Below are positions 54,201 through 64,000 of a stretch of DNA of 64,000 nucleotides, piece by piece. The stretch is taken from the NCBI GenBank assembly GCA_033032865.1, contig JAWHQI010000273.1, forward strand, positions 806,001 to 870,000, in the 5' to 3' direction. The notes beneath the pieces were generated by a model. That model had not been told where the DNA came from, ran no database searches, and saw nothing but the letters and a program-made list of their open reading frames with translations. Every line of letters begins with the position of its first letter. Positions within the stretch are counted from its first letter, which is position 1. The position numbers were made by a program, and so were the translations under genes. The DNA comes from Dactylorhiza incarnata. Its lineage: Eukaryota > Streptophyta > Magnoliopsida > Asparagales > Orchidaceae.

Positions 54201-57200
54201 CTCCCCTTGAAGTGGGAAGTGGAGACTAGCCCGAGTAAACTCCGCAACCGTGTAAATGGTCCCTTCGCCAGCGGCTTTGTGAAGATGTCTACGACATTGT
54301 CCGCACTCCGAACATGCTTGACCATAAGAGATCCTCCCAACACCTTTTCACGAATGAAATGGTGCTCAATCTCAATATGCTTGGTCCTCGCATGACAGAC
54401 TGGATTATTAACCAGCTTGAGAGCACTCTCATTGTCCCCGCGTTTCACAGTGGGACCTCGAACCTCCTCATGAACGTCCTCCACCAACCTCCTGAGCCAA
54501 ACAGCTTCCTCAGCTGCCAAGGCCGAAGCCTTGTATTCCGCTTCTGTGGTAGATACGGACACCGAGTCCTGCGTTTTGCTGCACCAAGAGATAGCCGTGG
54601 GGCCCGTCATAAAGACATAACCAGACGTTGATCTCCGATCATCCACATCTCCCCCGTAGTCAGCATCCATGTATCCATGCAACTCCAAGCTTGACCCTCT
54701 CCTAAATAGGAGACCCAAATCAGAGGTCGACTTCACATATTTCAGAATACCTTTTGCCGCCAGAAGATGAGGCTTCCGTGGCTCTGCCATGTACCGACTC
54801 ACTTTGCCAACTGCATAAGCAATATCAGGCCTCGTGATGGTCAAGTAAATCAAGCTCCCAACTAGAGCTCGGAACACCAATGGATTAGATAGAACTCTTC
54901 CCTCATCCTTCCAAAGTTTATGATGCTGTTCCAGAGGTATAGAGCTGCTCTTCCCTTCTTCCATGCCGAATCGTTGAACTATCCGCTCCGCATATCCTTC
55001 CTGAGAAATGAGCACTCCGCTCTCCCGCCTCTGAACCTCGAGTCCAAGGAAATGGTGAAGCTCCCCCAGATCCTTCATCTCGAACCTGATAGCAAGCTCA
55101 GCTCTCAGCCTTGCTACCGCCTCCTTCGAGTTCCCGGTGACAATCATGTCATCCACATACAACAACACAATAACCCGAAGCGCCCCCTCCTTCTTGACAA
55201 ACAAGCTAGAATCAGAGTCTGAAGCAAAGAACCCACAGAATAGAAGATACTCCGCGATCTTTCCATACCACGCCCGAGGCGCTTGCTTCAACCCATATAA
55301 GGCCTTCTTCAGTTTACAGACGTAGTCTGGACGATCCTCCGAGATGAAACCCGTCGGCTGGATCATGAAGATATCCTTGCCAATCTCTCCGTATAAGAAA
55401 GCATTCTTCACATCAAGCTGCCAAATCTTCCATCCACAAGATGCCGCCAAAGCAATAACAAATCGGACCAAAGTCATCTTTGCCACTGGACTAAACGTCT
55501 CATCATAATCTTCACCATACTGCTGTGAGAACCCGCGAGCTACAAGGCGAGCCTTGTATCGCTCGATCATACCGCCAGCTTTCTTCTTGAGTTTATAAAC
55601 CCATTTGCATGTCACAGGGGTAATGCCCTTGGGCCTGGGCACTAGAGACCAAGTCTCATTCTTCTTGAGAGCATCCATCTCCTCTTGCATAGCAATATCC
55701 CACTGCTTCACGCCTTTGGCTTTCTCAAAGCTCGACGGCTCCCTTTCATCCAAGGGACCAGCGAAGAAACATGAGACGAAGCTCACCATGTTTCCTCCTG
55801 TATATCGATCTGGTGGCTTGATAGTCCTCTTCGACCTCCTAAGAGGTTACACCTGACTAACCACCTCCTCAGCCGCTTCTTCTGTGCAAGCTCCTCTTCC
55901 AGACGAACTTGGAGCATCGCTCCCCCTGCTTCTAGAACCTGAAGCTTCCATCTCAGAGCTTGACACAGCTGGAGCTCCTGGTGAAACAGGCAACTCCACT
56001 TGAAAACTTCCCGCAGCTTTCCCTACTTCATCAACCTTGCTCTCCGGTAGTTCAACTCCTGAACTCCCCTTATAGGAAGTCACTTCATCGAACACCACAT
56101 CCCGAGATACCACTGAACTCCGTGTCTCAGGATCCATGCATCTCCATCCTTTCTTCCGCTCATCATACCCAACAAAGACTAGCTTCCTTGCTTTCGCATC
56201 TAGCTTTGTTCGAAGAGCATCAAGAATATGCACATAGCAGGTTGACCCAAACACCCGAAGGTGTGCAACACTCGGCTTCTCCTTGAACATCAGTTCGTGA
56301 GGGGTCTTCATTTTGATAGGACTTAGAGGCATCCTGTTGATGATGTAAGCCGCACAAGACATTCCCTCCGCCCAAAAGAACTTTGGGATACTCTTGGCAT
56401 GAAGCCAGCATTTACAGGTTTCCGTCAGATGACGGATCTTCCTCTCTGCAACGCCATTTTGCTGTGGAGTATGGGCACAAGTGAGCTCTCTCTGAATGCC
56501 GTGTTTCCTGCAAAAACTAGAGAACTCACTAGAGGTGAACTCCCCACCATTGTCAGTTCTCAATTTTTTCACCCGCAGGCCTAACCGACCTTCCACCAGC
56601 TCCTTGAACTCCACAAACTTCGCAAAGGCTTCCGACTTCTCTTTCAGAAAATACACCTAGACATATCTGGTGTAATCGTCAATCAACACCAATATATATC
56701 TGTTGCCTCCAAGGCTTGGGGTGGCAGTCGGTCTCATCAAATCACCGTGAATGCACTCCAATGGCGCTTTGCATTTTGTTTGCGATTTATCAAATGGAAG
56801 TCGATGAGACTTACCAAACTGACATCCATCACAAACATGACCGTCTCCGTAAGAGGACAAGCTAGGCAAGCCCCTGACAAGGCCCCTTATCGCCATATCC
56901 TTCAATTTGTCCATGCCAACATGCCCCAACCTTTCATGCCAGATAGCCGCGCTATCGTTGGTCTTTATCTTATCAACATAGGTACTTGTCGATAACACGA
57001 ACAAGTCCTTCACCCGCTTTCCAACATGGATAACATCTCCCTTTATCTCCGGTTGAGTTTTAAAAAACTTCACTTCTGTTGGGCCAAACAGAACGTGATA
57101 ACCGGCATCGACCGCATTGGTCACAGAGAAGAGATTCTTCCTCATACCAGGCACGTGATAAACACTCCTAAAAGTGAGTGGACCCTTATCACTGCTCAGG

Positions 57201-58277
57201 TAGACAACACCTTCTTGTTCGACAGCATGAACAGAATTATCAGCCGTAATGATAGCATCGTTACCTGAGTAAGGTGCCAAAGAAGAGAACTTTGATTCAT
57301 CCCCGATGAGATGATGTCCACACCCTGAATCAACAATCCAATCCTCTTCGAAACTGATGGCAGCCAAGGCCTTAACGGGCATCGCCGTCATATTAGCCGC
57401 AAAGGCTCCCCATCCAGCTTCATCAGACTTTAGCTTCTCCTTCTCCTCTACATGTCCCGACTGAAGATTAACCCGACAGTCCTTCTTGAAGTGGCCGGTC
57501 TTATTACACCTGAAGCACCTTGGTCCATCTCCCTTCTTCTTCCCATAAGACTTAGGAGCATAACCCCTATCCTGCTGACCTGAAGTAGAGGGTCCATCAT
57601 AACCCAGCTTCTTCTTCTCCCACTTCTTCTTCTTCTTCCCAGAGAACAACACATCACTATCTCCCCCAGAGATAGAAGTCCCCACCATCTGTCTTGCCAA
57701 TCTTTCTTGCGAAGCAAGTAAGTTCTCCAGCTCCAACAGAGATGGTTGATTTGCCCAACCTTGAACTGAAGTCACAAAGGCAAGATACTCCTTCCGCAAC
57801 CCGCGGATGATATGCCTCTTCAGTTTTGCCTCTGAGATGGGCTCATCAGGGTCCAAAGCAGAAATTTCTGCTGTGAGGTTCTTCATCTTGAGAAAGAAAG
57901 TAGAAATAGAAAGATCGCCTTGAGAGGCCTTCGCCAACTCATTTTCAAGAAATTGTAGCCGAGCTACATTCTTCTTATTAAACAACCCGTCCAAAGACGT
58001 CCAAATCTCAGCAGCAGATTTACATCCAATGATGTGGTCAAACAGCTCCGGTGAGATAGCCCTCTTGAGTGTGAACTCTGCCTTAGCATTAGTCCTCCTC
58101 CAAAGTCTCACCTCTGCCATATTATCTCCTGCTAGAAACACTTCTTGTGTGTCTTCTCCTCCAACTATCTCCCATAGATCCTCGCCAAGTAAAAAGCTCT
58201 CCATACATGACCTCCATTTCTTATATAGTCAATGTGAGGAGTTCAATACCAAGCCCTCTTGCGCATCCAACTTCCAT
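54182..58277 (-). pseudogene. D gag-pol polyprotein, nearly open
   Basis: The start MEVGCARGLGIELLTLT is at 58277. A 2-bp deletion near 58230 breaks the frame, which is open again from 58204. In order: UBN2-type gag; CCHC knuckle CFRCNKTGHFKKDC (57476-57517); protease with DWIVDSGCGHHL (near 57320-57350). Next come the GAG-pre-integrase zinc region (WHERLGHVGMDKL, CDGCQFGKSHRL) and the integrase core (LVLIDDYTRYV, RTDNGGEF, HTPQQNGVAERK). A stop replaces the tryptophan after TRYV (56657-56659). A second stop lies in the linker (55847-55849). RT follows with QLDVKNAFLYG and YVDD at 55148-55159, then RNase H with DADYGGDVDDRRSTSGYVF and TEAEYKA. The last codons run through the PPT into the 3' LTR (SHFKGSVEILK). 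With three point lesions it is the best preserved pol here. Confidence 0.95.
54201..54210 (-). other. Polypurine tract of D
   Basis: The minus strand reads CTTCAAGGGGAG before the LTR start TGTTGAAAT. It is one G shorter than in B. The pol frame is read through it. Confidence 0.85.
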
Positions 58278-58353
58278 GGAAATCTATGTGGTCTCTTCTT
58301 CACAAAGACGATGACAACTCAAGTTGAACACTGCTTATCGACTCCAACAACAT

Positions 58354-58366
58354 CCCTCTGATACCA
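58354..58366 (-). other. Primer binding site of D
   Basis: The minus strand reads TGGTATCAGAGGG directly after the 5' LTR end AACA at 58367. It is of tRNA-Met type. Confidence 0.92.
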
Positions 58367-59549
58367 TGTTAAATTTTTAGATTTGAATCGTTTAGGAGTA
58401 AGCAGGAGTTGCATCAACTGAGTTAAAGCCAAACAACCACAATGCCACACAGCAACACAAGAGACTTTATTGAATCACAAACTTCATTTACAGTGCGAGA
58501 CATACATGACGAGACATGATTCATAAGAATCACGGAGACGAGAAGAACAAAACACACCAAAAAAATCTGGCGGCTAGACAAGCTGAGACCGCACAGACTG
58601 CTCGACTCCAGAAGTCGCCCGGCTTGACCTGAGACCGCGCGAACAGGAAACAGACAAACCGCCTGCACTGCAAGACCGCCACCTCAGACCGCACGAACAT
58701 GGGCTTTATTGGAACGAAGAACTGAAGCTGTTGGCAGACCGCAACTCAAATCGCCTAACTGCTGAAGGTCGCCTGATCGCTGAGCTCACTGCGAACAGCA
58801 CAAGAAAGAACATAAACTAGTTCGCAGACTGACCGCTGTCGAACTGTTTATTTAAGCCGCTGGGAATCACCAAGGAAGGAGACCGCAACCTGCTGACCGC
58901 AAACCTGCGAACACAACAAACAGTCAACTCGCTTCCGAGACCGCCCGACCTCCAAGTGAGACTGCACGAATTAACCCAGGAGTTCTTACAGTTCTCATTA
59001 TAAATGACGGTCCATGCACCCCTATTTATAGGCGGGTAGACGGATGTCGTCACCTCACAAACTGAGATACAGTCACCACCCGTCAGATCGCCAGCGGTCT
59101 CATAAGGCAGACCGCGCGATCAGACCACTTGGATGACCATCCGACCAAGATCGCATAACAGCAGGCAGATCGCGCATAAGTCGCGCGAACACGAGACCGC
59201 GCACAAGCCGCGCGGGCACAAGATCGCTCCTCCCTTAGATCACTAGGAGCAGACAAGAACCATCTGGCCGACTTAGAACAAGTCGCCAGATCGCCAAGCA
59301 CAAACCGCCCGGACATGCGGTCACACATAAGAACAGACCGCCCGGTCTTCCAACAAAGAAGACAGGCCAACCAGTAGACCAACTCGGGAACAGACCGCAG
59401 CTACTAAGAACAGATCGGCAGAACTAGCAGTCCGCCAGATCAGACCGGCAGAGCCAGACTGGTAGAATACAATCACAAACCGCGCGGTCTCGGCGGTCAC
59501 CCAAAATCAGACCGCCCGGTCACCTCCACTTCACTTCAAAATTTCAACA
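58367..59549 (-). mobile_element. 5' LTR of D
   Basis: This 1183-bp LTR has a TATA box on the minus strand at 59023-59030 (CCTATAAATAGGGG), giving a U3 of about 520 bp. It differs from the 3' LTR by a few substitutions and short indels, for example extra cagaccggcagagccagac-type units near 59440. Confidence 0.94.
59023..59030 (-). promoter_or_regulatory. TATA box in the 5' LTR of D
   Basis: TATAAATA (minus strand) lies in the same context as in B. It would drive the element transcript. Confidence 0.75.
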
Positions 59550-59554
59550 AACAC

Positions 59555-60196
59555 TCGGTCCTAGATTATGAGAGAGAGTACTCTCACTTAGCCCGCTTCG
59601 CAGGAGGATTCTCTCTTAGCGAGCATGACTTTGCAAAATGCTTCTACCGCGGCCTCAGATAATCCATCCAACAACCACTCATATTCGCATCCCACTCTTC
59701 ATTTTACATCCTGGAGTTCACAAAAACACTAGAAGGAGATCACCACATGGTTCAGAACCGAAGGAAAAAGATCGACATAGTTAGTCATGGAGCACAACAA
59801 CAATCGGAGGAATGAACCCCCATTCAGAGGCAGGGACACAAATGGACAAAGAAATGCATGACCTTTCCATCCCACCCCAAGGCTAGAACAACGACCACAT
59901 GCCCAACAACCACCACCCAGAAATACAGAACTCTTTCAAGGAACTATTTTCAATGTCAGCGACCCAGCCACATAAAGGCCAATTGCCCCCAGAAAAACTT
60001 CCCACCAAGGATGGAGGCACCGACACCATTTCAAGGTGCACCCGCACCATTCCAAGGTGCCCAAACACCATTCCAATGTAGAGGAAGAGGTTGTGGAAGT
60101 GGCTACCGAGGAAGAAATGGAGAAAATCCAAGAAACCCCCTACCCCAACCACAACAAGCTTATGCATTGGACCTTACTCGAGAGTACGAGCCCTAG
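59555..60196 (+). pseudogene. H gag, second part (right of D)
   Basis: The frame resumes as SVLDYEREYSHLARFAGGFSLSEHDFAKCFYRGL. Later it reads NYFQCQRPSHIKANCPQKNFPPR (about 59937-60005), a CCHC knuckle whose first cysteine is tyrosine. A proline/glutamine-rich stretch with three copies of a TPFQGA-like unit follows. There are stops between the two parts. In an intact element this protein would form the particle and bind RNA. Confidence 0.8.
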
Positions 60197-60293
60197 GACA
60201 TAGTGACAGGTAACTTTTGACTTTTTATATTCCTTTCACTATGGTAACTTAAATATGAAAATTCATTCACACTTTATAAAATTTATTTCATGT

Positions 60294-60392
60294 GTATGTA
60301 TGGTAAGTTGAAAACCTGCCCATACCCCCAATGATTGGGGACTATATGGGTTCTGTTGTTGTTGTTGTATGTATGGTAAGTTGAAAACCTGC
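60294..60392 (+). mobile_element. 5'-truncated SINE-like tail with 26-bp target duplication
   Basis: A 47-bp insert (60320-60366) is flanked by two identical 26-bp copies beginning gtatgtatggtaag (60294-60319 and 60367-60392). The insert reads ...ggggactatatgggttctg followed by ttg repeats. A (TTG)n tail after an actatatgggtt box is the 3' end form of plant SINEs such as the TS-like type, as I recall it. The long TSD and truncated 5' end fit target-primed retroposition. It interrupts the H polyprotein between gag and protease. Confidence 0.7.
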
Positions 60393-60396
60393 ACAC

Positions 60397-60900
60397 ACCC
60401 TATTTGATATGGGAGCCTCACACTCCTTTGAATCAGAAATCTTCATCCAAGACATAACAAATCTTGAGTACTTCTCTAGACTGCATCGAAGAGTTCGCCT
60501 CCAAGACATATCTGATATACTCTCTTCTACCAATGCACATTCCCGGTCTGTTTAAAGGAAGATTCTTTCTAAGTCACCGCCACAATGTTAGCATTTCCCA
60601 ACTTTGACCTCATTCTAGGAATGGAGTGGTTAAAAACGCACGACGTTTTGATAAACTGCGCAACAAAAGAAGTCACTTTACACCATGCATCGAATAACAA
60701 ACTCATCTTCCAAGGTATTAAATCCATTTCTCAAACAATACTATCCTCCATTCAGGTAGTCAAGGCATGTTTTGAAATGTTGGGTAGTAGTAGTAAAATA
60801 CTCGAGGTACCGGTAGTTAAGGACTTCCTTAAAGTGTTCCCAGAGAAACTACCTGGACTACCACCCCTCCATAAGGTCGAGTTCTATTGGGAAAAACTCC
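60397..60900 (+). pseudogene. H protease and start of RT
   Basis: LFDMGASHSFESE (from about 60400) is the aspartic protease active-site segment, with DTGA changed to DMGA. The frame from 60585 gives MLAFPNFDLILGMEWLKTHDVLINCATKEVTLH, the protease end. Then EVPVVKDFLKVFPEKLPGLPPLHKVEF is the linker into RT. At EFYWEK the similarity ends and the LTR of G begins. Stops occur between the two frames. Confidence 0.85.
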
Positions 60901-60901
60901 T

Positions 60902-62493
60902 TGTGATTTAACTTAAAAAATTACTTATAAGTGATTTTACCTCGTAAGTTTATTACCCACATTGTGTAGTGAGGGTAAACTGGTCATTAGATGTCTTAGG
61001 ATTTCACACTCAATTTAGAGTGTTAGAGCCAAGTCAAAACAATCACAAAACAAGTTGAGTTAAGACTTGCGTCGAATAAAAGTTGACGCAACTTCGATTG
61101 GATATCGACGTAACTCTGACTAGAAGTCAGAGAAACTTAGTCAGTCTGTCGAAGTATAAATTCAAGTCGACGCAATGTCGAAAGGATCTCGACGCAGGAG
61201 GAATAGCCAGCCGAAGCTATCTGAGAAGTCGACGCAACGTCGACTACAATTCGACGTAGAAGTTAAGAGATTAAGTCCAAGGCTTCAACTCGACGGGTAC
61301 GTCGATAAGTAATCGACGTAACGTCGACATCTGAGTTCAGCCAAAGCTAAGAAGAAATTTGAAGCTACGTCGATAAGAACTCAGAGGTGCGTCGACATGA
61401 AGATTGATGAAGTCGATGCAGCATCGTATACAGTCTAAAAAAAGAAAGTCTTTCCAGCTGTCTCTCTAACACCTTTTTAGAAGGACCACCAGATTGAAGA
61501 CAGTTCTCCAATGGCTCTTTTGCTGCCAAGAAAGGAATGAAGCATTCCAGAAGAGCAAAAGCATTCTTGGAATGTTTTTCAAATATGATGGACGGGTCGG
61601 AACAAAAGAAGAAAGAAGAATTAATGTACCCAATCAGAATTCCTTCTCAGGGCTGTCCAAAATTAGAATGAAATTCAAAACTCAATGATGGACAATAAGT
61701 AAGCAGAGAAGAGAATTAAACCATAGAGCATTCATTACAAAAATCTGTGCTGTCGATTAGGGTTGCTTCTTCTTCTTCCTCCTTCAACTGTAAGAGACAC
61801 AGACAGAAATCAAGTGCTCTCTCTGCACATGAAATATACAAGGCTGCTTCTTCTTCTACATCTCATAACAGCCAGATTACAAGAAGATTTCAGAGAAAAG
61901 GATATGAGAAACATAACCCTTGCAAATCATTACAATCATAAGCAAGGGTTCATCATCAGCAGATCCAGTGAAAGAAAATAGAAGCTGAACTTGAGAAAAG
62001 CTTCTAAAGAATTCTGAGTACAGAATTCTGTATCTTCTTCTACTTTCCTTCTTCTTACTCTATTCAACTACTGTAACAAAGTTTTAAGAATCCCTCTTCC
62101 AAAGGATTCAGTGGTTCAATATCTCCTTATCAAAAGATCTGAGTGGTTCAAGATCTCCTTATCAAAAGATCTTTGGTTCTAAGAGTCTCCTTATCAAAAG
62201 ACCCAGGCACAGGTTGTGCAATCCTACCAGGGAGGTAGAAGAGAGGACTACCCACATTTTGGGGAACCTCTATAAAATCTTGTGTCTTCTGGTTGTTCAT
62301 TTTCCGTGCTTCCCTTTTATAACTTACTATTTTTCTATTTTTATATTTATTGCACTTAATTTATTCTGCACCTTGGTGTTGCTGAAGCATAATCCTTTAG
62401 TATTTTTATTGTATGCTCAGTTAGGATAGAAATGATTTTAAATCTCTATTCACCCCCTCTACAGAATACTCAGAGGCACACAGTGTACTTTCA
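60902..62493 (+). mobile_element. 5' LTR of G
   Basis: The LTR is about 1.59 kb and ends ...gtgtactttca two bases before the PBS. The left half (61060-61430) is packed with gtcgacgcaacgtcga-type CG dyads and variants. A 32-33 bp repeat (aagga/aagat-tc-a-tggttc...ctccttatcaaaaga) occurs three times at 62097-62205. The text ttcaccccctcta near 62448 is shared with LTR ends of A and C. Confidence 0.75.
62097..62205 (+). repeat. Triplicated ~32-bp unit in the G LTR
   Basis: Three copies of a unit containing atctccttatcaaaagat and gtggttca/tggttct lie in tandem in the U5 half of the LTR, with small changes. Confidence 0.8.
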
Positions 62494-62495
62494 AT

Positions 62496-62511
62496 TGGTA
62501 TCAGAGGCAGG
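62496..62511 (+). other. Primer binding site of G
   Basis: tggtatcagaggcagg lies 2 bp after the LTR end. It is of tRNA-Met type and well preserved. Confidence 0.92.
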
Positions 62512-62600
62512 TTGATCATTAAAAGGTTAACACCTTGATCAAAAGATCTCATAGTCCCTTTTATTTAACTTTAACTTAATTAAAACTATTTTTAAATAAA

Positions 62601-64000
62601 ATGAGTTCTAAGGATTATGCATCAACAAGACCTCCAGTGTGTAATTTGAATATGTTTACACTCTCGAAGGCCAGAATAAAGTTGTATATGAACTCTATTG
62701 ATGAGGTCATTTTTGATGTTATCATTTCAGGTCCTCCAGCCCCATACAAGGAAGATGCCAGTGGATATTCAACACAGGAATTTGTGCCCAGGGCTGAGTG
62801 GACAGAGACTGAAAAGAAGCAGAAGGCATGTGATGCCAAAGCTATGAACATTCTGGTATCCACCATGTCAGATGATATCTTCGAGAAGGTAGCTGACTGC
62901 CAATCAGCCAAAGAGATCTGGGAATCTCTTTCCAGAAAGGTAGAAGGAAGTTCTGATGAAAGAAAGGACAAGAAGTCCCTTCTCATATCCCAATATGAGA
63001 ACATTCTAAAGAAAGCTGATGAATCTATTGCCGAGATGTATGACAGATTCAGCATCATTATTAATGAGCTGAAGAGTCTGGACAAGGAGATATCCTTGAC
63101 ATAAATAAATGATAAGATCATCATGTGCTTCCCTAGCTCATGGGATTCAAGGATCTGGGTCATCAGAGAGTCCAGATGCCATAGAGAAATCTCTATTGAG
63201 GCTTTGCTAGGAAAGCTTAAGTCATATGAGATGCTACTAAAAAATAGAGCTGAAACAGAGGCAAAGGAGACAACTCCAACTCCTATCCAAAGGAGTCTTG
63301 CTCTGAAAGCTACTGAAGGAGAGCCCTCCACTCCTGAAGTTGAAATGTTCAGTCTCCTAGCATGGAGATTCAGAAAGTGGGACAAGACAGAAGACTCAAG
63401 GAGAAGAGAGAAAGGAGATCAAAGCCTAGATATGACAAGACTACAAAGAAGGAGGTGATTGCTTCTCCTGCAACAAGCCAGAGCATATTGCCCCTGATTG
63501 TCCACAGGAACAAAGGGACATGAGCAACAACAAAGATGAGAAAAAGAAGAAGTCTTTCAAGAAGAAAGATAAACGTTTCGTTGCTGAAACCTGGAGTGAC
63601 TCTAAAGCAGAATCAAGCTCTTCTTCATCAGAGAGTGATGAAGAAAAAGAAGCTAAAGCAGCCTGCATGATGGCACTTGGAATATCTTCAGATGATGAAG
63701 ATGATCCGATATCTATTTTTGATGAATTTGATTTCAATTCTGCTGATTTCAAAAATTTCTTTAAAGAATTCTGTAATGATTTCCTTAATATACAAAAAGA
63801 AATAGAAACATCTAGGGTAGAACTAGAAAACCTAAAGAAAGATGAATTGTATTTGAGAAATCAAGATTTAATAAATGAAATAAACAATAAGGAATCAAAA
63901 CTAATTAACATCAGAAATGAGAATCTAGAATTAAAGGGAGAGCTAGCAAATGCAATAGCCTTTGAGGACTCACTCAATGGGAGGAGTCAAAAACATTACA
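62601..64000 (+). pseudogene. gag of element G (SIRE-like), partial
   Basis: The start MSSKDYASTRPPVCNLNMFTLSKARIKLYMNSID is at 62601. The UBN2-type capsid region follows (KAMNILVSTMSDDIFEKVADCQSAKEIWESLS), with a stop after KEISLT (63102-63104). The same protein continues (IMCFPSSWDSRIWVIRESRCHREISIEALLGKLKSYE). After a frame change near 63440 there is a CCHC knuckle CFSCNKPEHIAPDC (63460-63501) and a lysine-rich stretch. An acidic serine/aspartate region (SSSSSESDEEKEAKA) and a long probable coiled coil (IQKEIETSRVELENLKKDELYL) run open to the window edge. It retains the full SIRE gag layout that A and C have lost. Confidence 0.85.

Larger units (their letters stand above)
53028..59549 (-). 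mobile_element. Element D: Ty1/copia, nearly complete, minus strand
   Basis: This 6522-bp element has TSD aacac at 53023-53027 and 59550-59554. On the minus strand: 5' LTR (59549-58367), PBS, gag-pol (58277-54182), PPT, 3' LTR (54200-53028). The LTRs look almost identical apart from short indels, so insertion is recent. It is the closest relative of B in the window, with the same TATA context, similar LTR dyads and the same gene order. Only one frameshift and two stops were found in gag-pol. Confidence 0.95.
47231..60901 (+). mobile_element. Element H: Ty3/gypsy chromovirus-like, 3' part missing, with D inside
   Basis: The order is a 5.1-kb LTR (47231-52341), PBS (52344-52355), decayed gag split by D, protease and the first residues of RT. 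The sequence ends at about 60901, where the LTR of G starts. Motifs such as NYFQCQRPSHIKANC and LILGMEWLKTHDV are typical of the Tekay-like group. All frames contain stops. The right LTR and most of pol are not in the window. Confidence 0.85.
60902..64000 (+). mobile_element. Element G: Ty1/copia SIRE-like, right end outside window
   Basis: LTR (about 60902-62493), PBS (62496-62511) and gag (from 62601) are present in plus orientation. The left LTR border is placed where H RT similarity ends (ttgtgattta). The right LTR is outside the window, so TSD and border are unproven. The gag type and the acidic, then coiled, tail match SIRE-lineage elements. Confidence 0.8.

Noticed and set aside
62615..63385. 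256-codon minus-strand ORF opposite gag of G
   Set aside because: It is the complement of the SIRE gag frame, whose plus-strand domain order is clear; the antisense protein shows no family likeness.

Overview
This is plant nuclear DNA, almost certainly from a flowering plant with a large, repeat-rich genome. I could not support any ordinary host gene. Nearly all recognisable sequence belongs to LTR retrotransposons of the Ty1/copia and Ty3/gypsy superfamilies. They show TG...CA-type ends, 5-bp target-site duplications (TSDs), tRNA-Met-type primer binding sites (PBS), polypurine tracts (PPT) and decayed gag/pol reading frames. No bacterial operons, tRNA/rRNA genes or CRISPR arrays were seen. 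I use these names: A, B, C, D, E, G = copia-type elements; F, H = gypsy elements; S1, S2 = solo LTRs.

Left part (1-8624): a probable minus-strand gypsy LTR and its PPT (junction at 1957/1958), an AT-rich stretch without genes, an LTR-like block ending at 4615, and a long gypsy-type LTR (about 4616-8118) carrying a ~155-bp tandem array. The 3' end of that LTR is duplicated (8521-8624 continuing at 32872-33248), next to an inverted repeat.

Nested block (8625-32871): A, a gag-only copia element on the plus strand with TSD actac, sits in the duplicated gypsy LTR. B, a minus-strand autonomous-type copia, sits inside the 5' LTR of A. C, a minus-strand gag-only copia with TSD cctca, sits inside the pol gene of B. 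S1, with TSD gcctg, sits inside the 5' LTR of C. This is a five-level nest. C carries an intact antisense ORF (353 codons) that resembles proteins annotated as 'putative plant transposon protein'. A and C also share a conserved pair of hairpins in their otherwise non-coding interiors.

Right part (33249-64000): E (33784-about 40462), another gag-only SIRE-like copia, is truncated against F, a decayed Tat-type gypsy on the minus strand (40463-47230) that is interrupted by S2 (TSD gcttc). H, a chromovirus-like gypsy, follows with a 5.1-kb LTR (47231-52341) containing a ~172-bp tandem array. Its gag is split by D, a nearly complete copia of the B type (53028-59549, TSD aacac). The RT of H is cut off by the LTR of G, a SIRE-like copia (about 60902 to beyond the window) whose gag runs off the right edge.

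The autonomous-type elements (B, D, G and formerly F, H) encode gag, protease, integrase, reverse transcriptase and RNase H. A, C and E keep only gag-derived frames and would need these enzymes in trans. All pol genes seen here carry stops, frameshifts or deletions. Coordinates of LTRs bounded by TSDs are exact to the base. Other boundaries are estimates, and no alignment or database search was run.
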